In this document: one piece after another, positions 35,223-45,786 of the stretch
Position numbering within the stretch: the first letter of the stretch is position 1
Layout of the letters: each line of letters opens with the position of its first letter
Source: Ferrimicrobium acidiphilum DSM 19497
GTDB taxonomy: Bacteria > Actinomycetota > Acidimicrobiia > Acidimicrobiales > Acidimicrobiaceae
Length of the DNA: 48,725 nucleotides
Direction: 5' to 3'
Assembly (NCBI RefSeq): GCF_000949255.1
Contig: NZ_JXUW01000024.1
Location: 1-48,725, forward strand
Position numbers and translations under genes: made by a program
Notes under the pieces: model-generated
Databases searched by the model: none
What the model saw: only the letters and a program-made list of their open reading frames with translations
What the model was told of the DNA's origin: nothing

Positions 35223-35525
35223 CTAGCAAAATTGCTGCAACAGCGTTAGATCGCGTAGTTCGATCAAGGCAGTCAACAACCCAGAGAACTCATCGTCACT
35301 GGCCGCAAGCAGCCGATTCAACAGTACAGATGGTTCAGACAACGGCTGGTCGCAGGAGGCTGAGAGGAGGAGCAGGTCGGCGACATCGTCACCAGTGGCA
35401 GCCTCGCCGGCTAGTACGCTGATAAGCCTGTGCACTTGATCGTGACGGCTTAACTCGCCCTCTTCTAGACTATCGAGCAGAGCACCTAGCTCCATCGCCT
35501 GTCTCTTAGAGACTCCGAGGCTCAC
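35223..35525 (-). CDS. Hypothetical protein, helical
   Basis: The 100-residue protein starts MSLGVSKRQAMELGALLDSL (GTG start) and is helical and acidic (HDQVHRLISVLAGEAATGDDVADLLLL). It is 18 bp downstream of bldD and on the same strand, so it is probably co-transcribed. No family is recognised; an ATG 10 codons in is an alternative start. Its Leu-rich acidic make-up resembles the following gene. Confidence 0.6.
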   Translation of the reverse strand: MSLGVSKRQAMELGALLDSLEEGELSRHDQVHRLISVLAGEAATGDDVADLLLLSASCDQPLSEPSVLLNRLLAASDDEFSGLLTALIELRDLTLLQQFC

Positions 35526-35543
35526 CGCTTAGCGGATACCGAA

Positions 35544-36134
35544 CTAGCTAGAGACTCGCAAACCGAGGTCGTCCAAGAAGGCGATCATGTCCTCGAACGA
35601 GAGTCCAAGTACAGCGCCTATAATCTTTAGATCATCCGAACGTACGGTCATGACTCTACCGTTAAAATCCTGACGCGAGATCTGGATCATCGACAAGTAT
35701 CGGCTGATCAGATCACGTTCCGGTCCAATCATCGACGATAGTCGACCAAGATCAATGGTGCACTTGACCGAACCGGTCACCCGAGAACGAGCCACCCCAG
35801 CGCTGATCTGGCGCTCGAGACCAGCAAGATCGATCCGATTGTGATCGTCTGTGACCGAAGCGACCCTATCGCGATTGCTGAGCGCAAAGAACTCGCGACC
35901 AGCGAGTTCAGGGGGCAGGAGTTGGTCGACTCCCACATGGTAGAACTCCGCCAAGCGTTGGAGTCGTGGAACCGATATCGAGCGCTCGCCTCGCTCATAA
36001 GCGCCAAGAACCGATGCCTTAAATTCCTTCTCAGAGATCGCCTCGACAGCCTGTAGCGAGTAACGCTGTTGCTTGCGCACAGATCGCAGACGTTTCCCTA
36101 CCTCACGCGCATAATCTCGCTCCGCCTGATCCAT
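35544..36134 (-). CDS. bldD: BldD-like transcriptional regulator with intact c-di-GMP signature
   Basis: The 196-residue protein has an XRE-type HTH (about 9-72; EVGKRLRSVRKQQRYSLQAVEAISEKEFKASVLGAYERGERSISVPRLQRLAEFY, read in pieces). The C-terminal domain contains ISRQDFNGRVMTVRSDDL. There R154-x-D156, eight residues, and R165-x-x-D168 give the RxD-X8-RxxD signature that binds tetrameric c-di-GMP in Streptomyces BldD. BldD represses developmental genes when bound to c-di-GMP. The ATG at 36134 follows an AAGGAG site. It lies in an hrcA-dnaJ-rsmE-bldD order and is probably part of that transcript. Confidence 0.88.
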   Translation of the reverse strand: MDQAERDYAREVGKRLRSVRKQQRYSLQAVEAISEKEFKASVLGAYERGERSISVPRLQRLAEFYHVGVDQLLPPELAGREFFALSNRDRVASVTDDHNRIDLAGLERQISAGVARSRVTGSVKCTIDLGRLSSMIGPERDLISRYLSMIQISRQDFNGRVMTVRSDDLKIIGAVLGLSFEDMIAFLDDLGLRVSS

Positions 36135-36193
36135 CGCCACTCCTTGCTCCATCTCGCAGAGGACCTGTGTCTACTCCGTGTGGCCAAAGTATA

Positions 36194-36898
36194 TCAGGAA
36201 TTATCACAAATACAAATCAACGACGCTCGTAAAGCGGCCAAAACTACGGCACCAGCGACTGCAGCAGTCTCAATTCGCAGAATTGGAAGACCCAGGCTCA
36301 CTCTGGGTATGGACTCAGGTGAGATAACCACACCCGACTCTGGACCCACTACCAACGTCGTAACCCCAGTTGGGAGCGGGCCGCCGTCCGGATCGAGAAT
36401 AGCGACTCCAGCACTTGTATCACCGAAGAACTCCTGGGCCTCCATGGGAGGAGTGATGTCTGGTAGCCAAAGCCGCTCGGACTGCTGAGATGCCTCGCGA
36501 GCGATACGATCGAGGCGGTCGAGACCAGCGGCGGAGATCTGTACTCCTCCGCGTCGATCACCGCTATCGGATAGCAGATGAATGCGGTCTATTCCGACCT
36601 CGGTCAGTTTCTGCACCGCCCACGATAGCCGTTCATTCGAGGGCAAGAACATCGCTATCCCAAGGCTTGGCGTCTGGCGTTGCGGCGTCTGAATATCGGA
36701 GAGCGGGACCAAGTGCACTCTTGGCTGAACTGCGTCGACCTTTACAGCCCGAAAGCTTCCTGCCCCGTCACCAACAAAAAGCTCAGCACCCACTCGCAGA
36801 CGACGAACAACCCCCAGATGGTGGCCGAGCTCACGCGACACCTCTAGCGTATCTAAATCATCGACCAACGCGAACGGATGAAGGCGTTGCGCGCTCAC
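36194..36898 (-). CDS. rsmE: 16S rRNA m3U1498 methyltransferase RsmE
   Basis: This 234-residue SPOUT-fold methyltransferase modifies U1498 of 16S rRNA using SAM. It has the N-terminal PUA-like part, then VQKLTEVGIDRIHLLSDSGDRRG, REASQQSERLWLPDI, VVGPESGV and LGLPILRIETAAVAG, where the usual motifs are VGPEGGF and LGxRILRxETA. The Pro in LGLPILR is a small deviation. It starts at the dnaJ stop and is followed by bldD after 60 bp. Confidence 0.93.
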   Translation of the reverse strand: MSAQRLHPFALVDDLDTLEVSRELGHHLGVVRRLRVGAELFVGDGAGSFRAVKVDAVQPRVHLVPLSDIQTPQRQTPSLGIAMFLPSNERLSWAVQKLTEVGIDRIHLLSDSGDRRGGVQISAAGLDRLDRIAREASQQSERLWLPDITPPMEAQEFFGDTSAGVAILDPDGGPLPTGVTTLVVGPESGVVISPESIPRVSLGLPILRIETAAVAGAVVLAALRASLICICDNS

Positions 36899-38023
36899 TT
36901 AGGGCTTGAAGGCTGACTTGAGCTTCGAAAAAATACTATGTTCATGGTGCTCAAGAACCTGCTCACCACGTAGTTCAGCAAGCTGGCGGAGCAACCCCTC
37001 CTCCTCTTCACTGAGCTCATCTGGCATCTTTACATCCATCGCAACAATTAGATCACCACGGCCACGGCCACGGCCAGAGAGAACGGGAACACCCTTACCC
37101 TTTATGTGCAGCGTTGAGCCAGGTTGTGTTCCTGGCGCAATCTCAATAGTCTCGGTTCCATCAAGGCTCTCGAAGTTTATGCGGGCACCTAGCGAGGCTT
37201 GCACGTAAGAGATCGGCAACCGCATCCACAGGTCATTGCCTTGGCGTTCAAACCTGTCTGAGGATGCCGCATTCACATGAACATACAGGCTCCCAGGCTG
37301 ACCACCTCTTGGTGCAGCAGCACCCTTTCCGGTCAAGCGTAGGACAAGGCCGTTATCCGCCCCTGGTGGTACCTCGATGGTAAAGTGACGCTCGAGGGTC
37401 TTGCGCCCCTCACCTCTACAATCAGAACAGAGGTCGCGGACCACCTTCCCCTCTCCATGGCAGACGTCGCAGGTCATGGTGGTCACCATCCGACCCAAAA
37501 ATGACTGTGTCACCCGTTTGACCGAACCACTACCTTGGCACTGCGCGCAAACCGTTGCGGAGGTACCAGGCCTAGCGCCAGAGCCGCTACAGGTAGGACA
37601 GGTCGTAGGCATCTTCAAGGAGATCTCCTTTTGACACCCAAATACCGCCTCTTCAAACGTGAGGTTTACTGCCGTCTCCATGTCTTCACCACGACGCGGT
37701 CCCGCAGTCTCCTGTGTGCCAAAACCTTGACCGAACACTGTCTGAAAGATGTCGGAGAAGTTCGGCTGGAACGGCCCACCGGCACCACCAAACGGATCCC
37801 CACCAGCACCACTGGAGGAGCCATAGAGATCGTACTGACGTCGCTTGTCGGGATCGCTTAAGGTGTCATAGGCCTCAGTCACCAGCTTGAAGCGGTTCTC
37901 AGCCTCCTTGTCACCTCCGTTTACGTCAGGATGAAGTTGGCGAGCTAGTTTCCGATAGGAACGTTTGATATCATCCGCGGAAGCACTACGCGCAACTCCT
38001 AAGACCTCGTAATAATCGACCAC
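36899..38023 (-). CDS. dnaJ: Chaperone DnaJ
   Basis: The 374-residue Hsp40 has a J domain with HPD (QLHPDVNGG) at about residues 30-38, a Gly/Phe-rich linker ([14 protein letters not shown]), four zinc-finger repeats ([32 protein letters not shown]) and a C-terminal substrate-binding domain. It assists DnaK in folding. It follows hrcA after 8 bp, the actinobacterial hrcA-dnaJ2 pair, so HrcA very likely controls it. Confidence 0.96.
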   Translation of the reverse strand: MVDYYEVLGVARSASADDIKRSYRKLARQLHPDVNGGDKEAENRFKLVTEAYDTLSDPDKRRQYDLYGSSSGAGGDPFGGAGGPFQPNFSDIFQTVFGQGFGTQETAGPRRGEDMETAVNLTFEEAVFGCQKEISLKMPTTCPTCSGSGARPGTSATVCAQCQGSGSVKRVTQSFLGRMVTTMTCDVCHGEGKVVRDLCSDCRGEGRKTLERHFTIEVPPGADNGLVLRLTGKGAAAPRGGQPGSLYVHVNAASSDRFERQGNDLWMRLPISYVQASLGARINFESLDGTETIEIAPGTQPGSTLHIKGKGVPVLSGRGRGRGDLIVAMDVKMPDELSEEEEGLLRQLAELRGEQVLEHHEHSIFSKLKSAFKP

Positions 38024-38031
38024 ATTCCTCC

Positions 38032-39108
38032 TTATCGCACGGCACGCGCTACCTGCGCGCTGAGTGCCTCGACCGCGGCCAAGGCTCGCGAATAGTCCAT
38101 CCGTGTAGGCCCAATCAACCCGATCGAACCCACAAGCTCACCGTCAATCTCACACGGCGCTACTACAAGTGAGCAATCATTGAGTGCCTCTACTCCACCC
38201 TCATCGCCGATGCTAACCATGCTTCCAGTCTCGATCAGCGTACGAATAAGGTCGACTACGTGGACATCATGTTCGAGGGTCTCAAGAACCTTTGCTACCT
38301 GGTCGAGCTGCTCTAGGGCGGCGGCGGTTTTGGATAGCTCACGCACACGAAGTCCTACCTCTTCTCGAACCCGCAAGTCATTGATCGCAGTCGCCACCGC
38401 GCTAAAAAGGGTCTCGAGAACCGACCCACGCGGATCACCGTCGTTGGATCCCCTCTGGCCACCATCAGCACCAGACTCGTCTACTACATCACCGCCGAGC
38501 TTCGCAATATCAATGGGGACGCTCATATCCTTACCTACGAGCATCGCGGAGAGCCTTGATCCAACCTCACTGGCTAGCCAATCATCAACGGCGACACTTG
38601 GGTGAACCGTCGTACGCTCAACAGTCCCCTTAGAACCCACCACGATCACCAACACAGTATCCGGCGCCAGACAGACCACCTGAATCGCCTTGTAGCTTTC
38701 TGTCGACATAGCCCAAGTGGTCATAACCGCGGTATAGTTCGTCTGTTGGGACAGAAAAGTTAGCGATCGCTCAAGCACATCCTCAAGCGCACCTTTGGCA
38801 CTCCGGAGAAAATCCGCGACATCGTGTTCGATTCGGGCCAGCTCTACCGGATCAAAACGCAAAAGTCTGTCGACGAAATAACGATAACCACGAATCGACG
38901 GGATGCGGCCAGCCGATACGTGTGGTTGAGTGAGGTAACCCTCCTTCTCAAGATTCGCCATCTGCGAGCGCACCGAAGCTGGTGATAGCGATAGTTCAGC
39001 GGACTCTAGAACATGCTGAGAACCCACTGGGGCGGCAGTACGGATGTATTCAACGATGACCGCAAGGAGTATCGCCTCCTTACGAGCGTTTAACGATTGA
39101 TCAACCAT
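38032..39108 (-). CDS. hrcA: Heat-inducible transcription repressor HrcA
   Basis: The 358-residue repressor has an N-terminal winged helix ([47 protein letters not shown], cited in pieces) followed by [23 protein letters not shown] and the GAF-like dimerisation part ending [20 protein letters not shown]. HrcA normally binds CIRCE operators. I found no complete CIRCE upstream, only a GCACTCAGTGC palindrome at 39151-39161. A low-complexity insertion (about 205-230, Gly/Asp-rich) is unusual but not disruptive. Confidence 0.94.
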   Translation of the reverse strand: MVDQSLNARKEAILLAVIVEYIRTAAPVGSQHVLESAELSLSPASVRSQMANLEKEGYLTQPHVSAGRIPSIRGYRYFVDRLLRFDPVELARIEHDVADFLRSAKGALEDVLERSLTFLSQQTNYTAVMTTWAMSTESYKAIQVVCLAPDTVLVIVVGSKGTVERTTVHPSVAVDDWLASEVGSRLSAMLVGKDMSVPIDIAKLGGDVVDESGADGGQRGSNDGDPRGSVLETLFSAVATAINDLRVREEVGLRVRELSKTAAALEQLDQVAKVLETLEHDVHVVDLIRTLIETGSMVSIGDEGGVEALNDCSLVVAPCEIDGELVGSIGLIGPTRMDYSRALAAVEALSAQVARAVR

Positions 39109-39500
39109 AAGCGAGAACCTGACCTCAATACAACTCCTGATTACGTTATCGCACTCAGTGCCTTGACCTATAGTCTAGCTTTCGAGGAGGCCAGCTTGGT
39201 TTTATGCGCCAAACTGCAGATTTGATACGTCGGCTTAGCGAACTTCGCTGCCACTCTCGGCAATGCCGAGGCTGCAAAACAGCCTTTGGAGGCTATCAAA
39301 AGCTTTAGCACGCCAGACCGTACATCGTGTTGATCATTCGAGGTTCGCTACGAGAAGCAGTAGCTATACCCGAAACATGCAACCAAATCGAAAGCCGCTA
39401 GCCCCTCGGCCGCTTTTGGCGCCAGCCAATCCTTGGCTGGTTTGGCGCCAGCCAATCGGGTGCAATTAGCCAAGCGTACGGCTGTCTGCCCGAGAGCGAT
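39109..39500. other. Intergenic between rpsT and hrcA with several hairpins
   Basis: Contains two adjacent hairpins, CTCGGC-AAT-GCCGAG (39255-39269) and AGGCTG-CAAAA-CAGCCT (about 39269-39285), and the repeat described next. No coding frame of merit. Confidence 0.4.
39415..39457 (-). repeat. Duplicated 17-bp unit forming alternative hairpins downstream of rpsT
   Basis: The 17-bp unit TTTGGCGCCAGCCAATC occurs at 39415-39431 and 39441-39457. Between them TTGGCTGG can pair with CCAGCCAA of either copy, so two mutually exclusive hairpins are possible. It sits within 90 bp after the rpsT stop and may act as its transcription terminator, although no T-run follows. Confidence 0.45.
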
Positions 39501-39746
39501 CTAGCCCTTCGTCCGTGCAAGCTGTGCCATCAGGCGCGACTTGCGGCGAGCGGCTTGATTCTTATGAATCACGCCCTGTGACGCAGCCTTGTCAAGCCGC
39601 TTGAGGGCTAGGCGAACTGAAGCCTCATCCTCGGTAGTAACTGCGTTCTTGACACGCGTCTTTAGCTCGGAACGAACCGCCTTATTGCGCTCACGCCGAC
39701 GCTCATTCTGACCGATGCGCTTGATCTGACTTTTAATGTTTGCCAA
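39501..39746 (-). CDS. rpsT: 30S ribosomal protein S20 (TTG start)
   Basis: The 81-residue basic protein [22 protein letters not shown] matches S20, which binds 16S rRNA. The initiation codon is TTG at 39746, with GGAGAG 8 bp upstream; no ATG is available in a sensible place. A UUG start is known for E. coli rpsT, where it takes part in autoregulation. It is divergent from lepA. Confidence 0.96.
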   Translation of the reverse strand: MANIKSQIKRIGQNERRRERNKAVRSELKTRVKNAVTTEDEASVRLALKRLDKAASQGVIHKNQAARRKSRLMAQLARTKG

Positions 39747-39861
39747 AACTGACTCTCCAAGTTGCGTTTCCAGTTGCGTTCACCGCTCAAAATCCGATCT
39801 ATTAGCATAGCACCAGCTCATGACTCGACGCGCCGTGCCGGTAGCCTAAGCTTACCTGCGC

Positions 39862-41649
<1,788 letters not shown>

Positions 41650-41767
41650 GCAGCAGCTACCAAGCTGGACCTAGACATGGGTGCATCGCACTCGTCGGGT
41701 TAATTCCGGGGCACCTACCGTAACAGCTTAAACAGATGGCAACGCAACCAGCCTGTAGAATCAGCTC

Positions 41768-42010
41768 ATGGTCATGCGAAAGGTTCGAAAAACACCCGGC
41801 AGCTGTAGAACCGGTGTGGGTGTTGGCGATCGCCTAGTGGTCACCAGTCTCCTTCTCATTACTTTGTTCCTTCTGGCAACACTTCGAGACCCGTGGGTAG
41901 CGCTACCTTTGGCACTCGTGTTCACGATCTTCGTAGTACGAAAGCGGCGTTGCCTGTATCCATCATCGAGAGCATCACTCCAGGCGGCTATCGACCAACC
42001 CCGAGACTAA
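41768..42010 (+). CDS. Small membrane protein
   Basis: The 80-residue frame (VVTSLLLITLFLLATLRDPWVALPLALVFTIFVV in pieces) gives two membrane helices separated by RDPW, and a basic tail KRRC. No family recognised. It lies 118 bp after lepA. The hydrophobic pattern supports a real gene but evidence is moderate. Confidence 0.5.
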   Translation: MVMRKVRKTPGSCRTGVGVGDRLVVTSLLLITLFLLATLRDPWVALPLALVFTIFVVRKRRCLYPSSRASLQAAIDQPRD

Positions 42011-42398
42011 GCCACTCCAACTTCTTACACAGATTGAGTCTCACATCGACAAACCGATAACCAGACTGGGTCTTCAACGGCCCATATCGATTGAGGTTGA
42101 GCGAGCACCGCGGTGCTATGCAAAAAAGAGTGCAAGTATCACGGCACTCAAGGTTCAATTGAGTCGACATAGACAACAAAGGTATCCCTCGGGTCGCTAG
42201 AGATCTACCCCCGGGTAAAATCGACACGCCTGCGCCAACATCGACGATCGGACTACTCGATCGCCGCTATTGCGCCACTATTCCATGCGAAGATGCTGCC
42301 CGTGGCCACCGGTCACTTCCCGATGCTCACGAACCTTAGCCCGCTGCATTAGTTTCACGTTGATCCACCCGCAAAGAGCGCATCATCAGCGCCAAACG
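42011..42398. other. Intergenic upstream of aconitase; no gene seen
   Basis: No coding frame of note. It includes a small hairpin ACTCAA-GGTTCAA-TTGAGT around 42145. The promoter of the aconitase gene follows. Confidence 0.4.
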
Positions 42399-42428
42399 TT
42401 GTACCTGTCTTAAACTTGTATTATACTT
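42399..42428 (+). promoter_or_regulatory. Aconitase promoter
   Basis: TTGTAC (42399-42404) and TATACT (42423-42428) are 18 bp apart. The leader to the ATG at 42453 is very short (about 18-20 nt) but includes the GAAAGGA ribosome site. Confidence 0.55.
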
Positions 42429-42452
42429 TTGAGTACGGACGAAAGGATGACC

Positions 42453-44714
42453 ATGACAACAGCAGAATCCTCAACACCAACCGCGAGCGTCGCCAAACTC
42501 TATGAACGACTCTCTGAGACGACCGCGATCGGACGTGAGCGGCTTGGCAGACCGCTTACCTTTGCCGAGAAGGTGCTCTTCGCCCACTTTCTCCATCCTG
42601 AGACGACCGACTTGGAGCGAGGCGTGAGTTACGTCGAGCTCATGCCAGACCGTGTTGCCATGCAAGACGCGACTGCACAGATGGCTCTGCTGCAGTTCAT
42701 GACGGCCGGGTTGCCACAGGTCGCAGTTCCCTCCACCGTTCACTGTGATCATCTCATCCAAGCGCAGTTTGGAGCCACCACCGACCTAGAGACTGCGGGG
42801 GTCACAAACAAGGAGGTCTATGACTTCCTACGATCCGTCTCCGCCAAGTACGGACTTGGCTTTTGGGAGCCGGGTTCTGGCATCATTCACCAAGTCGTCC
42901 TTGAACAGTATGCCTTCCCCGGCGCCATGATGATCGGAACCGATTCTCACACCCCTAACGCTGGGGGTCTTAGCATGGTGGCGATCGGCGTGGGTGGCGC
43001 AGATGCCGTCGACGTCATGGTGGGGATGCCTTTTAACGTACGTCTACCCAAGCTGATCGGGGTTCACCTCACCGGTGCACCGTCAGGTTGGACCTCGGCG
43101 AAGGACGTTATTCTTCGCGTTGCCGAGATCCTCACGGTCAAGGGCGGCACCGGTGCAATCCTGCAGTACTTCGGCGATGGTGCCCGAGCGCTGTCTACAA
43201 CCGGAAAAGCCACGATCTGTAACATGGGGGCTGAGATCGGTGCTACATGCTCGCTCTTTCCCGCTGATGAGAACTCTGTCGCCTATCTCCGATCAACCGG
43301 GCGAGAGGCGATAGCCGATCTGGTCGCCTCTAATCTGATCGAGCTAACCGACGACCCAGAGGTCGAGCAAGATCCACGCCCCTACTTCGACCAATTGATA
43401 GAGATCAATCTCGACACCCTTGAACCACAGATCGTGGGACCTGGCACCCCCGACCTAGGCAGAGGGGTTGGAGAGATAGCTGCAGAAGCCAAGGAGAAGG
43501 GGTGGCCAGTGGAGCTCTCCTATACCCTCGTCGGTTCGTGCACCAACTCGTCATACGAGGACATCGCTCGAGCGGCATCTATCGCTCGATGGGCGAATGA
43601 GCGAGGGCTCAAGGTCAAGAGTCCGCTCTTGGTAACCCCCGGATCCGAACGGGTGCGCGCCACCATTGAACGTGATGGTCTGCTCGATGACTTGCGCGCG
43701 ATCGGCGCCACCGAGCTAGCGAATGCATGCGGGCCGTGCATTGGCCAATGGAAGCGGACTGATGAGGCATCGCAAGGAGTCAACTCGATCTTGACCTCCT
43801 ATAATCGCAACTTCCCGAAACGCAACGATGGCAGTGCCGACACCTTAGCCTTCATCGCCTCTCCAGAGGTCGTGGTCGCCTATTCACTGGTGGGCAACTT
43901 CAACTTCAATCCGCTCACCGATCCAATCGAAGGTGAGCTCATCCCCCAACCTACAGGCGACAAGCTCCCATCGCTCGGTTTTGCAAGCGAACAGTCCGGC
44001 TTCCAAACACCCCCTGTCGACTCTTCAAAAGTCGAGGTCAAGGTGGATCCCGCCTCTGAGCGTCTACAACTACTACAGCCCTTTGAACCCTGGGATGGAG
44101 AGGACTACCTCGGACTCGCCGTTCTTATGAAGGCGGTCGGGAAGTGTACGACCGATCACATATCGGCAGCAGGACCATGGCTTCGCTTTCGTGGCCACCT
44201 CGACAATATATCGAACAACCTCTTCTTAGGCGTCAACAACGCCTTTGGATCACAGGCTGGGAAGGGCTGGTGCAAGGTCCATAGCGCGGAGGAGTCGCTC
44301 CCAGAGATTGCGCGTCATTACAAGACAGCTGGTATCGCCTGGGTCGCTATAGGCGACGAGAACTATGGTGAGGGTTCCTCTCGAGAGCACGCAGCAATGG
44401 AGCCGCGGTTCTTAGGAGCCAAGGCGATTATCGCGCGTTCCTTTGCCAGAATCGCCGAAACTAACCTCAAAAAACAAGGTGTTCTCCCGTTAACCTTTGC
44501 GGATCCGGCGACATACGACTTGATCGCGAAGGACGATAACGTCGACATCGTCGATCTCGCAGCGCTAGCGCCCAATCGTCCGGTCAAGGGCATAATCCAT
44601 CATGCCGATGGTAGCGCCACCGAATTCGAGATGACTCATACTCTCTCCCCCACCCACATCGAGTGGTTCCACGCAGGAAGTGCGCTCAACATCATCCGAG
44701 ATCGCGCCCGCTGA
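42453..44714 (+). CDS. Aconitate hydratase, mitochondrial-type
   Basis: Aconitase isomerises citrate to isocitrate in the TCA and glyoxylate cycles. The 753-residue protein has IGTDSHTPNAGG, the iron-sulfur Cys in GSCTNSSYED and CGPCIGQW, and GEGSSREHAAMEPR in the swivel domain. This is the ACO2-like type of about 750 residues, not the 890-residue AcnA. The ATG at 42453 has GAAAGGA upstream; ATG 42447 and TTG 42429 are alternatives. A clear terminator follows. Confidence 0.95.
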   Translation: MTTAESSTPTASVAKLYERLSETTAIGRERLGRPLTFAEKVLFAHFLHPETTDLERGVSYVELMPDRVAMQDATAQMALLQFMTAGLPQVAVPSTVHCDHLIQAQFGATTDLETAGVTNKEVYDFLRSVSAKYGLGFWEPGSGIIHQVVLEQYAFPGAMMIGTDSHTPNAGGLSMVAIGVGGADAVDVMVGMPFNVRLPKLIGVHLTGAPSGWTSAKDVILRVAEILTVKGGTGAILQYFGDGARALSTTGKATICNMGAEIGATCSLFPADENSVAYLRSTGREAIADLVASNLIELTDDPEVEQDPRPYFDQLIEINLDTLEPQIVGPGTPDLGRGVGEIAAEAKEKGWPVELSYTLVGSCTNSSYEDIARAASIARWANERGLKVKSPLLVTPGSERVRATIERDGLLDDLRAIGATELANACGPCIGQWKRTDEASQGVNSILTSYNRNFPKRNDGSADTLAFIASPEVVVAYSLVGNFNFNPLTDPIEGELIPQPTGDKLPSLGFASEQSGFQTPPVDSSKVEVKVDPASERLQLLQPFEPWDGEDYLGLAVLMKAVGKCTTDHISAAGPWLRFRGHLDNISNNLFLGVNNAFGSQAGKGWCKVHSAEESLPEIARHYKTAGIAWVAIGDENYGEGSSREHAAMEPRFLGAKAIIARSFARIAETNLKKQGVLPLTFADPATYDLIAKDDNVDIVDLAALAPNRPVKGIIHHADGSATEFEMTHTLSPTHIEWFHAGSALNIIRDRAR

Positions 44715-44780
44715 ACAACTACAACGCCAGTGCAGATGCCCTGTGACTAGCTAGTCGATACCCAAATGGAGTCAGTTCAA

Positions 44781-44820
44781 CCAATGACCGCTACAAGAGC
44801 ACGCTCATAGCGGTCATTGG
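44781..44820 (+). terminator. Terminator after aconitase
   Basis: A perfect 12-bp stem (44781-44792 with 44809-44820; CCAATGACCGCT) and a 16-nt loop lie 66 bp after the stop. No long T-run is seen. Confidence 0.65.
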
Positions 44821-45199
44821 CGCTTGTCCGCTAGAACACCGACCTGGCATAGTGTGTAGGCGATGACTAATGGCGTGTAGATCACCTCGGCTGCAGACCG
44901 CCAAGGTCGCACACCCTTCTAGACCTAGTGGTCCACTAGGCCGCTAGACGCCTCTCGTTCGAGGGCTGCCGCCAAGAGAGCTAACCCAACTTTCGGAGAA
45001 TCTTCCCGAATTGGTGTCTGGTTTGATCCTTTTTCCCCGATTTCGATGGGTCATCCACGGGTGAGATTTGTATTATGCCAGGTCGGGTATATTTGGAGAT
45101 GAATGTAGTGTCCTAAGTACTAATATACCCGTAATTAGGACAGCATTCCTTCCTACTCTCTGCACGTAACCTTAACCTACACGGTGATTCGCAAACCCC
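44821..45199. other. AT-richer intergenic region with interleaved repeats
   Basis: No gene is seen. The region turns locally AT-rich around 45060-45150, where two inverted repeats interlock (listed separately). It marks the edge of the accessory region on the right. Confidence 0.45.
45084..45142. repeat. Two interleaved perfect inverted repeats (pseudoknot topology)
   Basis: A 10-bp pair CGGGTATATT (45084-45093) with AATATACCCG (45122-45131) interlocks with an 8-bp pair TGTCCTAA (45109-45116) with TTAGGACA (45135-45142). The order a-b-a'-b' is that of an H-type pseudoknot in RNA, or of overlapping protein-binding sites in DNA. No flanking gene explains it. Confidence 0.55.
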
Positions 45200-45376
45200 G
45201 TGGTTGAGGGCGACATGCACGCCGAACCCAGGGCCACCGCACAACTCAACCGGCAGACGCCCGCGTTCCTCGCCAAACTCGAAGAGGTACTTGGGTCGGT
45301 GCAGAAGACCATCGCGTCTATCGAGGCCCGTCTGTCCAACCTCGAGGCGAGGGTCAACCAGCTACCGAGTGGTTAG
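45200..45376 (+). CDS. Small coiled-coil protein or gene remnant
   Basis: The 58-residue frame (GTG 45200; ATG 45215 possible) ends SIEARLSNLEARVNQLPSG and shows heptad-like Leu/Ile/Val spacing over about 30 residues. Codon use is GC-rich compared with the flanks. It may be the 3' end of a lost longer gene, as a stop lies only 12 bp upstream of the GTG in the same frame. Confidence 0.45.
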   Translation: MVEGDMHAEPRATAQLNRQTPAFLAKLEEVLGSVQKTIASIEARLSNLEARVNQLPSG

Positions 45377-45417
45377 CGTTGTCGAGCGCACTCACACTCC
45401 TCGATGATCACCGTTGT

Positions 45418-45786
45418 TCAGGAGGCGAGCTGATGAGCCCGCTGGTAGGAGACACCAAGGAGTTTGCCAACATCACGCAGGGGAAGACCTGCGTCTACAA
45501 GTTGACGAGCCGCGATACGTATCTCCGCGGCAGCCTCTGACTGGGTACGGCTAGATTCAGCTCGAAGCTGTGCCGCTTTTCGTAGGTGCTCCTGCACCTC
45601 TTCAGGTAGCCGAGTCGTTACTTCCAGAGAAAACGAGTCAGGAGTTTCTCCTGTCATCGCGACAACGAGATCTCGTGCCATCTCATCTAACTCTCGTAGG
45701 TGTCTGGCTTGAGTAACGCCTATACCCGGTATGTGAATCAGCCAGAACTTGCCATCGCGTTCAACACTTGCCTGATAGGTCTTCAT
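45418..45786 (-). CDS. hicB: HicB-like antitoxin
   Basis: The 122-residue protein has the HicB N-terminal fold (VERDGKFWLIHIPGIGVTQARHLRELDEMARDLVVAMTGE, in pieces) and a C-terminal helix-turn-helix (LRDVGKLLGVSYQRAHQLAS) for operator binding. HicB antitoxins degrade or inhibit HicA and repress their operon. The ATG at 45786 overlaps the hicA stop (ATGA) when hicA is read through its frameshift, which supports this start over 45798. Confidence 0.85.
   Translation of the reverse strand: MKTYQASVERDGKFWLIHIPGIGVTQARHLRELDEMARDLVVAMTGETPDSFSLEVTTRLPEEVQEHLRKAAQLRAESSRTQSEAAAEIRIAARQLVDAGLPLRDVGKLLGVSYQRAHQLAS

Noticed and set aside
39141-39165. CIRCE operator upstream of hrcA
   Set aside because: Only the palindrome GCACTCAGTGC is present. 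The CIRCE half-sites TTAGCACTC and GAGTGCTAA with a 9-bp spacer are not found.
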